Below are positions 52,811 to 61,768 of a DNA stretch of 64,000 bases, piece by piece. The position numbers and the translations under genes were made by a program. The notes beneath the pieces were generated by a model. That model saw nothing but the letters and a program-made list of their open reading frames with translations. It searched no databases and had not been told where the DNA came from. This DNA is from Microbacterium sp. oral taxon 186 str. F0373 (GTDB taxonomy: Bacteria > Actinomycetota > Actinomycetes > Actinomycetales > Microbacteriaceae), in assembly GCF_000411455.1 (NCBI RefSeq), contig NZ_KE150457.1, positions 1,514,023-1,578,022 of the forward strand, read 5' to 3'. The first letter of the stretch is position 1. Each line of letters starts with the position of its first letter.

Positions 52811-53524
52811 GTGAGTGAGCACCGCGCCGACCTGGGCAAGGATCCGTCCCGCGTGAGCGGCATGTTCGACGAGGTCGCGGCCGGCTACGACCGCACCAAC
52901 ACCGTGCTGAGCCTCGGCAACGACCGGCTGTGGCGCATCGCCACGACGCGGGCCATCGCTCCGCGGCCCGGCCAGCGCATCCTCGATCTCGCCGCCGGAA
53001 CCGGCGCGAGTTCGGTCGCCCTGGCGCGCAGCGGCGCAGAGGTGGTGGCCGGCGACTTCTCGCCCGGCATGATCGCCGAGGGCCGCCGTCGGCACGGGCA
53101 CGTGCCCAACGTCACGTTCGTCGAAGCCGACGCGATGGCATTGCCATTCTCCGATGGAGAGTTCGACGTCGTCACCATCTCGTTCGGCCTGCGCAACATC
53201 AATGACCCGAAGAAGGCGCTCGCCGAGATGCTGCGGGTGACCGCCCCCGGCGGCATGCTGCTGGTGTGCGAGTTCTCGCACCCGCAGAACCCCGCGTTCG
53301 CGAGCCTCTACCGCTTCTACAACGACCGGATCCTGCCGACCGTCGCCCGCACCGTGAGCTCGAATGCCGACGCGTACGACTACCTCAACGAGTCGATCAA
53401 GGACTGGCCCGATCAGGTGACGCTCTCGTCGTGGATCCGCGACGCCGGCTGGACCCGCGTCGCCCACCGCGACCTCACCTTCGGCATCGTCGCCCTGCAC
53501 CGCGCCGTCAAGCCGCTCGTCTGA
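52811..53524 (+). CDS. menG: Demethylmenaquinone methyltransferase
   Basis: A 237-residue SAM methyltransferase completing menaquinone (UbiE/MenG). Motif I is [15 protein letters not shown]; the family signatures [17 protein letters not shown] and [23 protein letters not shown] are complete. Leaderless: TAGGAT 6 nt before the GTG. Followed by a long inverted repeat and the prenyl synthase gene. Confidence 0.95.
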   Translation: MSEHRADLGKDPSRVSGMFDEVAAGYDRTNTVLSLGNDRLWRIATTRAIAPRPGQRILDLAAGTGASSVALARSGAEVVAGDFSPGMIAEGRRRHGHVPNVTFVEADAMALPFSDGEFDVVTISFGLRNINDPKKALAEMLRVTAPGGMLLVCEFSHPQNPAFASLYRFYNDRILPTVARTVSSNADAYDYLNESIKDWPDQVTLSSWIRDAGWTRVAHRDLTFGIVALHRAVKPLV

Positions 53525-53527
53525 GGC

Positions 53528-53615
53528 CGTTTCGACTCGCTGCGCTCGCTCGACGACCGGGCGGGGGAGCGCCTCCCGGTCGTCGAGCGAGGCGCGCAGC
53601 GCCCGAGTCGAAACG
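53528..53615. repeat. 88-nt long inverted repeat (probable terminator hairpin)
   Basis: Outer arms CGTTTCGACTCG (53528-53539)/CGAGTCGAAACG (53604-53615) and perfect 17-bp inner arms 53545-53561/53575-53591. The 'TTTCGACTCGCTGCGCTCGCTC' word type recurs in many Microbacteriaceae intergenic regions. It lies right after menG and likely ends its transcript. Confidence 0.8.
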
Positions 53616-53657
53616 CGTCCGCGACCGCGCGTGCGGCGGCCCGGGTAGGCTGGGAGG

Positions 53658-54719
53658 GTGACTGCGAGCTCCTCCGCTGCCGGTGCGCGATTGACGGCCA
53701 ACCTCGGTCTGACCGAGCGTGTGCTCGCCGGTCCCCGGATGCGCAAGCTGCTCGCCGTCGTCGAGGACGGCCTCGACCGTGTCGAGGACACCCTCGCCCG
53801 TGAGCTGCGCGTCAGCGACGCCCTCGCCGATGCCACCACCCGCTATCTCTACGAGGCAGGCGGCAAGCGGGTGCGGCCCATGCTCACCCTGCTCACCGCG
53901 CAGCTGGGTGAAGGCACCACAGAGAACGTCATCACGGGTGCCACGGCCCTGGAGATGACCCATCTGGGCTCGCTGTATCACGACGACGTCATGGACGGCG
54001 CGGACGTGCGTCGCGGGGTGCCCAGCGCCCACGCCGTCTGGGGCAACAACGTCGCCATCCTCACCGGCGACCTCATGTTCTCGCGCGCCAGCCAGCTCAT
54101 GGCGCAGATCGGCGAACGCGCGATCCGTCTGCAGGCCGACACGTTCGAGCGTCTCGTCCTCGGACAGATGCACGAGACGGTCGGCGCTCAGGCCGGGGAG
54201 GACCCCGTCGAGTTCTACCTCCAGGTGCTGGCCGACAAGACCGGATCGCTGATCGCGGCATCCGCTCAGGCCGGCATCCTGTTCTCGGACGCGCCGTCGG
54301 AGTACCGCCGCCCCGCGCTGGAGTACGGCGAGAAGGTCGGCGTGGCCTTCCAGCTGCTCGACGACGTCATCGACCTCTCCGACGATCCCACCGAGACCGG
54401 CAAGGTCCCCGGCACCGACCTGCGTGCCGGCGTTCCGACCATGCCCTACCTGCTCCTCGCCCGGGCCGCCGACCCGGCCTCACGCGCGTTGAAGGCCACG
54501 ATCGACGACGGTGTGGCGCGCATCGCCGACGGGGCAGACCCCGCGATCCTCGATGAGGCGATGCAGCAGCTGCGTGCGCACGCCGTGACGGCCGAGACCC
54601 GCGCGAAGGCGTACGAGTGGGCGGATGCCGCGATCGCGGCGATCGATCCGCTTCCGGCCGGGCCGGTGCGCGACGCGCTCGTGAAGCTCGCCCACGTCAT
54701 CGTCGACCGCTCCAGCTGA
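53658..54719 (+). CDS. Polyprenyl (E)-diphosphate synthase
   Basis: A 353-residue trans-prenyltransferase building the side chain for menaquinone. First Asp-rich motif LYHDDVMDGADVRRG, second DDVIDLSDD, plus GGKRVRPMLTLL and the FQLLDDV region. Chain length cannot be set with certainty. Leaderless: TAGGCT 6 nt before the GTG. Its place next to menG supports the quinone role. Confidence 0.92.
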   Translation: MTASSSAAGARLTANLGLTERVLAGPRMRKLLAVVEDGLDRVEDTLARELRVSDALADATTRYLYEAGGKRVRPMLTLLTAQLGEGTTENVITGATALEMTHLGSLYHDDVMDGADVRRGVPSAHAVWGNNVAILTGDLMFSRASQLMAQIGERAIRLQADTFERLVLGQMHETVGAQAGEDPVEFYLQVLADKTGSLIAASAQAGILFSDAPSEYRRPALEYGEKVGVAFQLLDDVIDLSDDPTETGKVPGTDLRAGVPTMPYLLLARAADPASRALKATIDDGVARIADGADPAILDEAMQQLRAHAVTAETRAKAYEWADAAIAAIDPLPAGPVRDALVKLAHVIVDRSS

Positions 54720-54783
54720 TCGCGTCTCGACCCGGGCCTGCCGGCCCTCGCCCCACGACCGGATGAACACGAAGGACACACCC

Positions 54784-56157
54784 ATGACCAAGCTGAGGCT
54801 GGCCATCGTCGGCGCGGGCCCCGCCGGCATCTACGCGGCGGACATCCTGTTGAAAGCCGAGCGCAAGTTCGACGTCTCGATCGACCTGTTCGACCACCTC
54901 CCGGCTCCCTACGGACTCGTGCGCTACGGCGTCGCCCCCGACCATCCCCGTATCAAGGGGATCATCACGGCCCTGCGCGACGTGCTCGATCGCGGCGACA
55001 TCCGCATCTTCGGCAACGTCCGCTTCGGTGAGGACATCACGCTCGACGATCTGAAGCAGCACTACAACGCCGTCATCTTCGCGACCGGTGCGATCAAGGA
55101 CGCCGACCTCGACATCCCCGGCATCGACGCGGCCGGCTCGTTCGGCGCGGCCGACTTCGTCAGCTGGTACGACGGCCACCCGGACTTCCCGCGCGAGTGG
55201 CCGCTGGATGCGGCATCCGTCGCCGTGATCGGCAACGGCAACGTCGCGCTGGACGTCGCCCGTGTGCTCGCCAAGCACGCCGCAGACCTGCTCGTCACCG
55301 AGATCCCCGCGAACGTGCAGGCGGGTCTGGAGGCCTCGCAGGTCACCGACGTGCACGTGTTCGGTCGACGCGGCCCCGCCCAGGTGAAGTTCACGCCGCT
55401 GGAGCTGCGCGAACTCGGCGAGCTGCGCGACGTCGACATGGTCGTCTACGACGAGGACTTCGACTACGACGAGGCATCGCGGGCGGCCGTCGCCAGCAAC
55501 AAGCAGGTCATGGTCATCGACCGGGTGCTGCAGTCGTGGCGTCAGCGGCCGGGCGTCAACAACGCCGGAGGCGAGGCGTCGCGCCGGCTACACCTGCACT
55601 TCTGGGCCAAGCCCGTCGAGGTCAAGACCGATGAGACCGGCCGCGTGGCGGCTCTGGTCTACGAGCGCACGCGACCCGACGCCGAGGGCGGCGTGGTCGG
55701 CACCGGCGAGCTGCGCGAGGTGCCGATTCAGCAGCTGTACCGCGCGGTCGGCTACTTTGGATCGCCCCTGCCGGGCGTGCCGTTCGACAAGAAGCACGGC
55801 GTGATCCCCAATCACGAGGGACAGGTGCTGCACAAGGACTCCAACGAGCGCGTGCCCGGCGTGTACGCGACCGGCTGGATCAAGCGGGGCCCCGTGGGAC
55901 TCATCGGCCACACGAAGTCCGACGCGATGGAGACGATCAGCCATCTCATCAACGACCAGGCGTCGTGGTGGCAGCCGGCCGATCCCTCTGTCGAGGCGAT
56001 TCCGGCGCTGCTGGCCTCGCGCGGGGTCGCCTGGACGGATCTGGACGGGTGGCACCGCCTCGACGAGCACGAGGTCGCCCTCGGCGCCCCGCACGAGCGC
56101 GCGCGCATCAAGGTCGTCGACCGCGACGAGATGGTCCGGGTCTCGCGCGGCGAGTAG
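54784..56157 (+). CDS. fprA: Ferredoxin/adrenodoxin-type NADP+ reductase (FprA)
   Basis: A 457-residue FAD flavoprotein like mycobacterial FprA. FAD motif VGAGPAGIYAADIL at the N-terminus, then FDHLPAPYGLVRYGVAPDHPRIKGI, the NADP motif IGNGNVALDVARVL, FGRRGPAQVKFTPLELREL and the end block GVYATGWIKRGPVGLIGHTKSDAMET. ATG 54784 has AAGGA upstream; an ATG 21 nt earlier lacks one. It moves electrons between NADPH and ferredoxin; its partner here is not visible. Confidence 0.93.
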   Translation: MTKLRLAIVGAGPAGIYAADILLKAERKFDVSIDLFDHLPAPYGLVRYGVAPDHPRIKGIITALRDVLDRGDIRIFGNVRFGEDITLDDLKQHYNAVIFATGAIKDADLDIPGIDAAGSFGAADFVSWYDGHPDFPREWPLDAASVAVIGNGNVALDVARVLAKHAADLLVTEIPANVQAGLEASQVTDVHVFGRRGPAQVKFTPLELRELGELRDVDMVVYDEDFDYDEASRAAVASNKQVMVIDRVLQSWRQRPGVNNAGGEASRRLHLHFWAKPVEVKTDETGRVAALVYERTRPDAEGGVVGTGELREVPIQQLYRAVGYFGSPLPGVPFDKKHGVIPNHEGQVLHKDSNERVPGVYATGWIKRGPVGLIGHTKSDAMETISHLINDQASWWQPADPSVEAIPALLASRGVAWTDLDGWHRLDEHEVALGAPHERARIKVVDRDEMVRVSRGE

Positions 56158-56174
56158 GCCGCCGGCGCACCTCG

Positions 56175-56240
56175 GGAGGAGATTTCGCGTCGGGAGGTCG
56201 TTTTCGCGGCATCCGTCCTCCCCGGGGTGAAATCTCCTCC
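56175..56240. repeat. Four-arm inverted repeat between fprA and the next hydrolase gene
   Basis: Outer arms GGAGGAGATTTC (56175-56186) and GAAATCTCCTCC (56229-56240), perfect. Second copies GGAGG (56193) and CCTCC (56217) lie 18-19 nt inside, so the layout resembles the 69-bp elements with a different core word. Confidence 0.7.
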
Positions 56241-56300
56241 GCTCCTGCGGCCGCGGCCGGCGTCGATGCTTCGCACGGGGCCCGCGGATAGGCTGGCGGC

Positions 56301-57257
56301 ATGGCGGGCGAGTGGGGTGCGGACATCCTCGGGCCGGGCTTCGAACAGCTCACGCTCGAGCTCGATGCGGACGCCGGTCCCGCCACGCTCGTGCGCTCCC
56401 TCCCGCGGATGCCGTGGCTGCGGCCGCTGAACGGCGTGGACGTGCTGTACGTACACGGGTGGTCGGACTACTTCTTCCAGACGGAACTGGCGCGGTTCTG
56501 GACCGGGCTGGGTGCCCGGTTCTACGCCCTGGATCTGCACGGGTACGGGCGGAGCCTGCGTCCGGGGCAGACGCCCGGATATGTCACGACGCTCGACGAC
56601 TACGATCCCGACATCGCCGCCGCCCTCGCCGCGATGGGCACGCACGATCGGGCCCGGCTGCTCGTGCTGCTCGGGCACTCGACGGGCGGGCTCACCCTCA
56701 GCCTCTGGGCGGCGCGGCATCCCGGCGCGGCCTCCGCCGTCGTGCTCAACAGCCCGTGGCTCGAGTTGCAGACCGGTGCGATCGGGCGTCAGGCCATCGC
56801 GCCGATCATCGCGATGCGCGCCCGCATCGATCCCCTCGGCGCGCACCCGGTCGTCGATCTCGGCTTCTACACGCGGGCGCAGCGCGAGCTGGGCACCCTG
56901 CCCGACAGTCCCGAAGGGTGGCGGCCCGAGCGGGGCTTTCCGACTCATCCGGGATGGCTCGCCGCTGTGATGAGGGGCCACGCCGCCGTCGCCGGGGGGC
57001 TGACGATCGACGCTCCCGTGCTCACCCTGCTCTCGGCCGCGTCGACCACGCCGCTGCAGTGGACGCCCGAGATGACGTCTACTGACAGCGTGCTGGTGGT
57101 CGCCGATATCGCCCGGGCGGCGACGCGACTGGGGCCGCTCGTGACGATCGCGCACATCGAGGGTGCGATCCACGATGTGTTCCTGTCGGCGCCGGCGTCG
57201 ACGGATGCCGCGTACGGCGTGCTGCGCCGGTGGCTCGTCTCGGGCGCGCTCGGCTGA
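56301..57257 (+). CDS. Alpha/beta hydrolase (monoglyceride-lipase-like)
   Basis: A 318-residue soluble hydrolase of the Hydrolase_4/lysophospholipase type. VLYVHGWSDYFFQ is the oxyanion turn, LLGHSTGGLTLSLWAARHP carries the nucleophile Ser, and IEGAIHDVFLSAP the late His; the Asp is probably near STDSVLVV. Substrate unknown. Leaderless: TAGGCT 6 nt before the ATG. Confidence 0.87.
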   Translation: MAGEWGADILGPGFEQLTLELDADAGPATLVRSLPRMPWLRPLNGVDVLYVHGWSDYFFQTELARFWTGLGARFYALDLHGYGRSLRPGQTPGYVTTLDDYDPDIAAALAAMGTHDRARLLVLLGHSTGGLTLSLWAARHPGAASAVVLNSPWLELQTGAIGRQAIAPIIAMRARIDPLGAHPVVDLGFYTRAQRELGTLPDSPEGWRPERGFPTHPGWLAAVMRGHAAVAGGLTIDAPVLTLLSAASTTPLQWTPEMTSTDSVLVVADIARAATRLGPLVTIAHIEGAIHDVFLSAPASTDAAYGVLRRWLVSGALG

Positions 57258-57266
57258 CCCGCCCGC

Positions 57267-58625
57267 TCAGCCGCCGAGCAGCGAGGGATGGGTCACGCGC
57301 CACCCGTCGTCGGGCGGCGCGATCGTTCCCCGCACGGCCACCGCGACGCTGGCGCTGCGCCCGCCGGAGGTCCAGGTCGCGATCCCGACCTGCTGACCGT
57401 CTTCGCCGGTCGGCGGGATCGTCAGCGTGATCGAGGCGGTGATCGGCGTGTCCGACCAGGTGAGCAGGCTCTCATCGCGCGACAGCACGAGCTGCGCCTC
57501 GCCGCCCCAGGGGCTGGTCACCGTGCCGACGGGCGTTCCCGCTTTCGCAACCGGGACCAGGTGCACGCCGGCGGCGACGCTGCGCAGTGCCGCCGTGACG
57601 TCGGCATCCACCTGCTCCCGCGATTGCCCGTCCAGCGAGACGCCGACGATCTTGAGCGGTTCGCCCAGGCCGGGGTTGCTCGTCGCGGTGTAGAGCAGGG
57701 CGAACGTCCCGGCGCCGAGGTTGCCGGTCTTCAGGCCGGTGACGCCGTCGCTGCCGAGCAGATCGTTGGTGTTGTCGACCTCTCCGACCGTCGGCACGGT
57801 GGCAGACGGCATCGACGTGATCCGGGCGAGGGCCGGGTCGGCTGCGGCGAGCTGTCCGATGGCGAGCAGATCGCTGGGCGTGCTCGTGTTGCGCTCATCG
57901 ATGCCGGTGGGCTCCACGATCGTCGTTCCGTTCAACTGGTGAGCCTGGAGCCACGTGCGCGTCGCGGACACGTAGCCCGAACGCGACCCGAATGCCCACA
58001 TCGCCACCGCATCGGCGTAGTTGCTCGCGGACGGCAGCAGCATGGTGGTCAGGGCGTCGCGCAGCGACATGGAGCTGCCGGTCGGCATGGCGGCCACGGT
58101 GGCGCCGAGCACGTAGTACTGGTCGTAGAGGGCGTGGTCGGCCTTGTCGAACGTGATCGTCGGGCCGGGGTCGTCGGCATTCTGCAGGGGATGCGCGTCG
58201 AGCACGACGAGCGCGGTGATCAGCTTGCTGATGCTCGCGATCGGTCGCGGCTGGTCGTCACCGCTCACCGCGTGCAGTCCTGCCGCACCCAGGTCGCCTG
58301 CGGCGCCGACGACCGAGATCGCGGCGGCCCGCCCCGAGGGCATCGTCAGAGCAGCCGGGGCGCCCGGGGCCACGGTCGGAACGCGTGTCATCGTCTCGAG
58401 AGCGGGCAGCGGCGCGGAGAGGGCCCACGCCGTGTAGCCGCCGGCGCCGGCGACGATCGCGAGCACGATACCCGCGGCGATCAGCCAGCCGCGCGTCCGG
58501 CGCCGGCGACGACGGCGCAGGCGCTCGGCATCCGCGTCGGACATCGGCGCGCGCGAGGCACCGCCGGGGGCCGAGGCCATCAGGTCGGCGAAGTCGTCGA
58601 GTCCGTCATGGTGCGGCGTGCTCAT
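57267..58625 (-). CDS. D-Ala-D-Ala carboxypeptidase-like serine hydrolase (S11 type)
   Basis: A 452-residue membrane-anchored penicillin-binding-protein-like enzyme. A basic cytoplasmic tail (RLRRRRRRRTRG) and one membrane helix (GWLIAAGIVLAIVAGAGGYTAWAL) precede the catalytic domain. The three active-site motifs are S-x-x-K in IASISKLI, S-x-N in LPSASNYADAV and K-T-G in GLKTGNLG. It probably trims peptidoglycan stem peptides outside the membrane. The 286-bp gap to the divergent gene shows no further feature. Confidence 0.88.
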   Translation of the reverse strand: MSTPHHDGLDDFADLMASAPGGASRAPMSDADAERLRRRRRRRTRGWLIAAGIVLAIVAGAGGYTAWALSAPLPALETMTRVPTVAPGAPAALTMPSGRAAAISVVGAAGDLGAAGLHAVSGDDQPRPIASISKLITALVVLDAHPLQNADDPGPTITFDKADHALYDQYYVLGATVAAMPTGSSMSLRDALTTMLLPSASNYADAVAMWAFGSRSGYVSATRTWLQAHQLNGTTIVEPTGIDERNTSTPSDLLAIGQLAAADPALARITSMPSATVPTVGEVDNTNDLLGSDGVTGLKTGNLGAGTFALLYTATSNPGLGEPLKIVGVSLDGQSREQVDADVTAALRSVAAGVHLVPVAKAGTPVGTVTSPWGGEAQLVLSRDESLLTWSDTPITASITLTIPPTGEDGQQVGIATWTSGGRSASVAVAVRGTIAPPDDGWRVTHPSLLGG

Positions 58626-58911
58626 CGGCACCGCCGCACGATGTCCGGACGGGCCGAGCGGGTCAGTGCGACGGCGAGAGAGCTCACCCTGCGAGCGTAT
58701 CCCGTGAGTGTCGTGGGCCTGGAGCGCGGCGGGGGGATCTCCGCGGCGGTGGCGACGGGGGACGGGCGCATACCGTGTCGGCGGGCGTTTCGGCAACCCT
58801 TCCGGGTATCGGGTCCGGTCGTGTCAAGATTCTGGAGCGGACCTCCGATCCGATCGGGCCACGGCTCCGAACAAGAGGCAGCCACGCCCGTCCCGAAGGA
58901 GAGTCCTGCCC

Positions 58912-59520
58912 GTGAGAGAAGTCTCGACTGCGCCTCTCGCCGATCTCTCGGCCTACCGCAACGTCACCGACCTGCTGATGCGTCGTGTCGACGACGCTCC
59001 CGAACACGTCGCCTTCGACGTGCGCGAGGGAGCGGGGTGGCGGCCGGTGACGACGGCGGAGTTCGCCGCGGAGGTGCGCGCGGTCGCCAAGGGGCTGCTG
59101 GCCGACGGCCTCCGACCGGGTGATGCCGTCGCGATCATGGCGCCGACGCGTTACGAGTGGGCCGTCGCCGACCTGTTCCGGACCCCTCTCGGGCGTCTGT
59201 GGCAGCGGAACAACGCCGGCGAGGAGTGGCGTCGTATCCGCGAGGCGGTCGGCCTGCCGTCCGAGGTCACGTTGCACACGCTGCGGCACACGTACGCGTC
59301 GAACCTCATCGCGTCCGGCTGTGACGTCGTCACGGTGCAGCGCGCTCTGGGGCACGCTCAGCCGAGCATCACGCTGAACACGTACTCGCATCTGTGGCCG
59401 TCAGCGGAGGACAAGACGCGCGCCGCGACCGCCAATTTCATGGCCGCTGTGATGAGTTCTGCGGACTCTCGGCGGACTGACGGGAAGAAACCCCAGGTCA
59501 GCGGGTATCCTTACCGGTAG
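58912..59520 (+). pseudogene. Truncated long-chain acyl-CoA synthetase fused to tyrosine-recombinase tail
   Basis: A 202-codon chimera with an intact frame. Residues 1-88 are the N-terminus of a FadD/FAA1-type synthetase (YRNVTDLLMRRVDDAPEHVAFDVR, then DAVAIMAPTRYEWAVADL). The remaining 500 or so residues, including the AMP-binding site, are absent. From about residue 89 it is the C-terminus of a phage-type integrase with H122-x-x-R125, H148 and Tyr158 (NTYSHLW) but no N-terminal domains or first catalytic Arg. The junction is near 59170-59180. GTG 58912 has GAAGGAGAG upstream. It overlaps the yajQ stop by 10 nt. Neither half should work. Confidence 0.85.
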
Positions 59521-59999
59521 TTGACGAACTGCAGGTCGACGTCGAGGTCGGCCGCCTTCAGCATCCGCTGCACTTCCTGCAGGTCGTCGCGCGACTTGGA
59601 CTGCACGCGCAACTCATCGCCCTGGATCTGCGCCTTGACCGACTTGGGTCCCTCGTCGCGGATGAGCTTGGTGATCTTCTTCGCGTTCTCGGAGGAGATC
59701 CCCTCCTTGAGCGTGGAGGTGATGCGGTACTCCTTGCCGGAGGCCTGCGGCTCACCCGACTCGAGCGACTTCAGGGAGATGCCCCGCTTGATCAGCTTCG
59801 ACTGGAACACGTCCAGCACGGCCTTCGCGCGCTCTTCGCTGTTGGCCTTGATGAGGATCGCCTCGCCGCTCCAGTCGATCGACGCGTCAGTGCCCTTGAA
59901 GTCGTAGCGCTGCTCGACCTCTTTGCGGGCCTGGTTGAGCGCGTTGTCCGCCTCCTGGCGGTCGATCTTGGAGACGATGTCGAAAGAGGAGTCAGCCAT
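59511..59999 (-). CDS. yajQ: YajQ-family nucleotide-binding protein
   Basis: A 162-residue protein that is complete: it opens [33 protein letters not shown] and ends QFVNYR, as in the family. Two ferredoxin-like domains. Some YajQ proteins bind cyclic di-GMP; others bind RNA. The ATG is 7 nt from TAGACT on the minus strand. The last 10 nt are shared with the chimeric fadD/integrase ORF. Confidence 0.95.
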   Translation of the reverse strand: MADSSFDIVSKIDRQEADNALNQARKEVEQRYDFKGTDASIDWSGEAILIKANSEERAKAVLDVFQSKLIKRGISLKSLESGEPQASGKEYRITSTLKEGISSENAKKITKLIRDEGPKSVKAQIQGDELRVQSKSRDDLQEVQRMLKAADLDVDLQFVNYR

Positions 60000-60085
60000 G
60001 CGTGGCAGTCTAATCGCGCGCGCTCGCGCGGGCCGAGGATGCCGAGGGCCGGCCGCTCATCGTGCGACCCCCATAGGGTCGAATC

Positions 60086-60952
60086 ATGTACACCGGCTTC
60101 GTCGCTCCCGCCGATGATGTCGTCGACGATGTCGTCGCCCGCGCGCTGGGCGCCGCAGGGGAGCGGGTGCCGCGCCGCGACTGGCAGCGCGTGGAGCACG
60201 GTTCGGCGAATCTCGTGGTGCTCGCCGGACGTGTGGCGGTGCGAGTGGCGCGCACCGCGGACGCGGCATCCGAGGCCCTCCGCGCGCAGCGTCTCATCGA
60301 CGCCCTCCCGCCTCTGCCCTTCGCGGTGCCGCGCTCCGCGGCGCCGGCGATCGATGACCGTGCCGCGGGCGGTGTGGTCGCGATCGCGCAGGAGCGCGTC
60401 GACGGCGAGCCGCATCCGAGCGGCAGCGGCGACGCCGTAGCGCTCCGACGCCTCCTCGACGCCCTTCGCGAGACCGACCTCACCTCGCTTCGGACGAACC
60501 TGGCTCATCGACACACCTTCTTCGGCGGCGGGGAGGGGCTGCGCCTCATGACCGGTGATGCCGTCGCGATGCTCGCTCCGACGGCCCGTGAGGGCGCTCG
60601 CCGCGTCGCCGATGCCTTCGTCGGGCTCGCGCCGCACGGTGATGTGCTGACGCATGGCGACCTGGCCGGCAGCAACGTGCTGTGGACCGATGGCGTCGCC
60701 TCCACAGTTTCGGGGCTGATCGATTGGGATCTCGCTGCCGCCGACGACGAGGCGAAGGACGTGGCGGCGCTCGCGACATGGCATGGGTGGGATCTCGTGG
60801 CGCAGATCGTGCCACCCGAAGTCACCCACCGCGCACGTGTCACGGCGGCGACCTACCCTCTGCAGCTCCTGTGCTTCGCGATCGCGGGAGGCCGCCCCGC
60901 GACGGAGATCGAGCGCGCCCTCACGAGGGCCAACGACACGTACGCGAGCTGA
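60086..60952 (+). CDS. Aminoglycoside-phosphotransferase-family kinase
   Basis: A 288-residue APH/choline-kinase-like protein. The Brenner motif is LTHGDLAGSNVLW (H-G-D-x4-N), and the metal-binding DFG equivalent is LIDWDLAAADDEAKDVAAL. It lacks features that would name an antibiotic; small-molecule kinase is the safe reading. Leaderless: TAGGGT 6 nt before the ATG. Confidence 0.85.
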   Translation: MYTGFVAPADDVVDDVVARALGAAGERVPRRDWQRVEHGSANLVVLAGRVAVRVARTADAASEALRAQRLIDALPPLPFAVPRSAAPAIDDRAAGGVVAIAQERVDGEPHPSGSGDAVALRRLLDALRETDLTSLRTNLAHRHTFFGGGEGLRLMTGDAVAMLAPTAREGARRVADAFVGLAPHGDVLTHGDLAGSNVLWTDGVASTVSGLIDWDLAAADDEAKDVAALATWHGWDLVAQIVPPEVTHRARVTAATYPLQLLCFAIAGGRPATEIERALTRANDTYAS

Positions 60953-60990
60953 CCGGCCCGGCGCGGCGGACCGGTTCGTAGACTGGACGG

Positions 60991-61476
60991 ATGCAGCCGC
61001 TCACGGAGAACCAGGTGCGCGCCGCCCTCGTCAACGCGACACCCGACGAGCTCGACCGCGTGGGTGTTCCGCTCTCTCTCGTGCTCGCCGACTGGGATCA
61101 TCTCGATTTCCTCGCGTGGTCCGACCCGGACTTCCGAGGTCGGGGCTACATGATCGTCGAGCGCGACGGCGTGCCCACCGGGATCGTGCTGCGCGCGGCA
61201 TCCGGGTCCCGTCCGCGCGCGGCGATGTGCAACCTCTGCCACACGATGCAGCCCGGCAATCAGGTCGCCCTGTTCACGGCGCGACGGGCGGGGGATGCCG
61301 GGGCTCGCGGTGACAGTGTCGGCACCTACATCTGCGCCGATCTGGGCTGCCACGAGAACGTCCGCCTCGCGGCGCCGCTCGCGCCGAGCGAGGTGCGTGC
61401 CAGCGTCGACCGCCGCATCGACGGGACGCGCCACCGCGTGGAGGCCTTCGTCGAGCGGGTCGTGGCGCCGGTCTGA
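60991..61476 (+). CDS. FBP-domain protein (FusB-like EF-G-binding zinc finger)
   Basis: A 161-residue protein of the FBP_C/FusB type. The C-terminal treble-clef zinc site is C-N-L-C (near residue 74) and C-A-D-L-G-C (near 113). FusB proteins bind EF-G and rescue it from fusidic acid; a chromosomal copy may act in ribosome recycling. Leaderless: TAGACT 6 nt before the ATG. Confidence 0.82.
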   Translation: MQPLTENQVRAALVNATPDELDRVGVPLSLVLADWDHLDFLAWSDPDFRGRGYMIVERDGVPTGIVLRAASGSRPRAAMCNLCHTMQPGNQVALFTARRAGDAGARGDSVGTYICADLGCHENVRLAAPLAPSEVRASVDRRIDGTRHRVEAFVERVVAPV

Positions 61477-61574
61477 CGCCGGATGCGGCCTCTGGTTTTT
61501 GGGAACGCGTGCGGCCGGGTAAGATGGTTGATCGCGCCTCCGGTCGACTGTAAAAGCCGGGCGGGTGCGCACTT

Positions 61575-61656
61575 GGCGAGTTACCCAAGCGGCCAAAGGG
61601 ATCTGACTGTAAATCAGCCGTCTTCGACTTCGGGGGTTCGAATCCCTCACTCGCCA
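61575..61656 (+). tRNA. tRNA-Tyr (GTA)
   Basis: 82 nt. The acceptor stem GGCGAGT pairs with ACTCGCC, with A as discriminator and no encoded CCA. The anticodon GTA (61609-61611) sits in loop CTGTAAA. The long variable arm makes it class II, as tRNA-Tyr is in bacteria; the T-loop GGTTCGAATCC is canonical. Confidence 0.95.
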
Positions 61657-61663
61657 CCCACCG

Positions 61664-61689
61664 AAAGGCCCCGCAGATGCGGGGCCTTT
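61664..61689 (+). terminator. Terminator of tRNA-Tyr
   Basis: Perfect 11-bp stem AAAGGCCCCGC/GCGGGGCCTTT with AGAT loop and T-rich 3' side, 8 nt after the tRNA. Confidence 0.85.
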
Positions 61690-61768
61690 CCTGGTCTGCG
61701 CTCTCCACGCGGCCCGACCCCCGTGACAGGATGGGGGCACGGCTGGATGCCCGACGAAGGGGAGAGAC

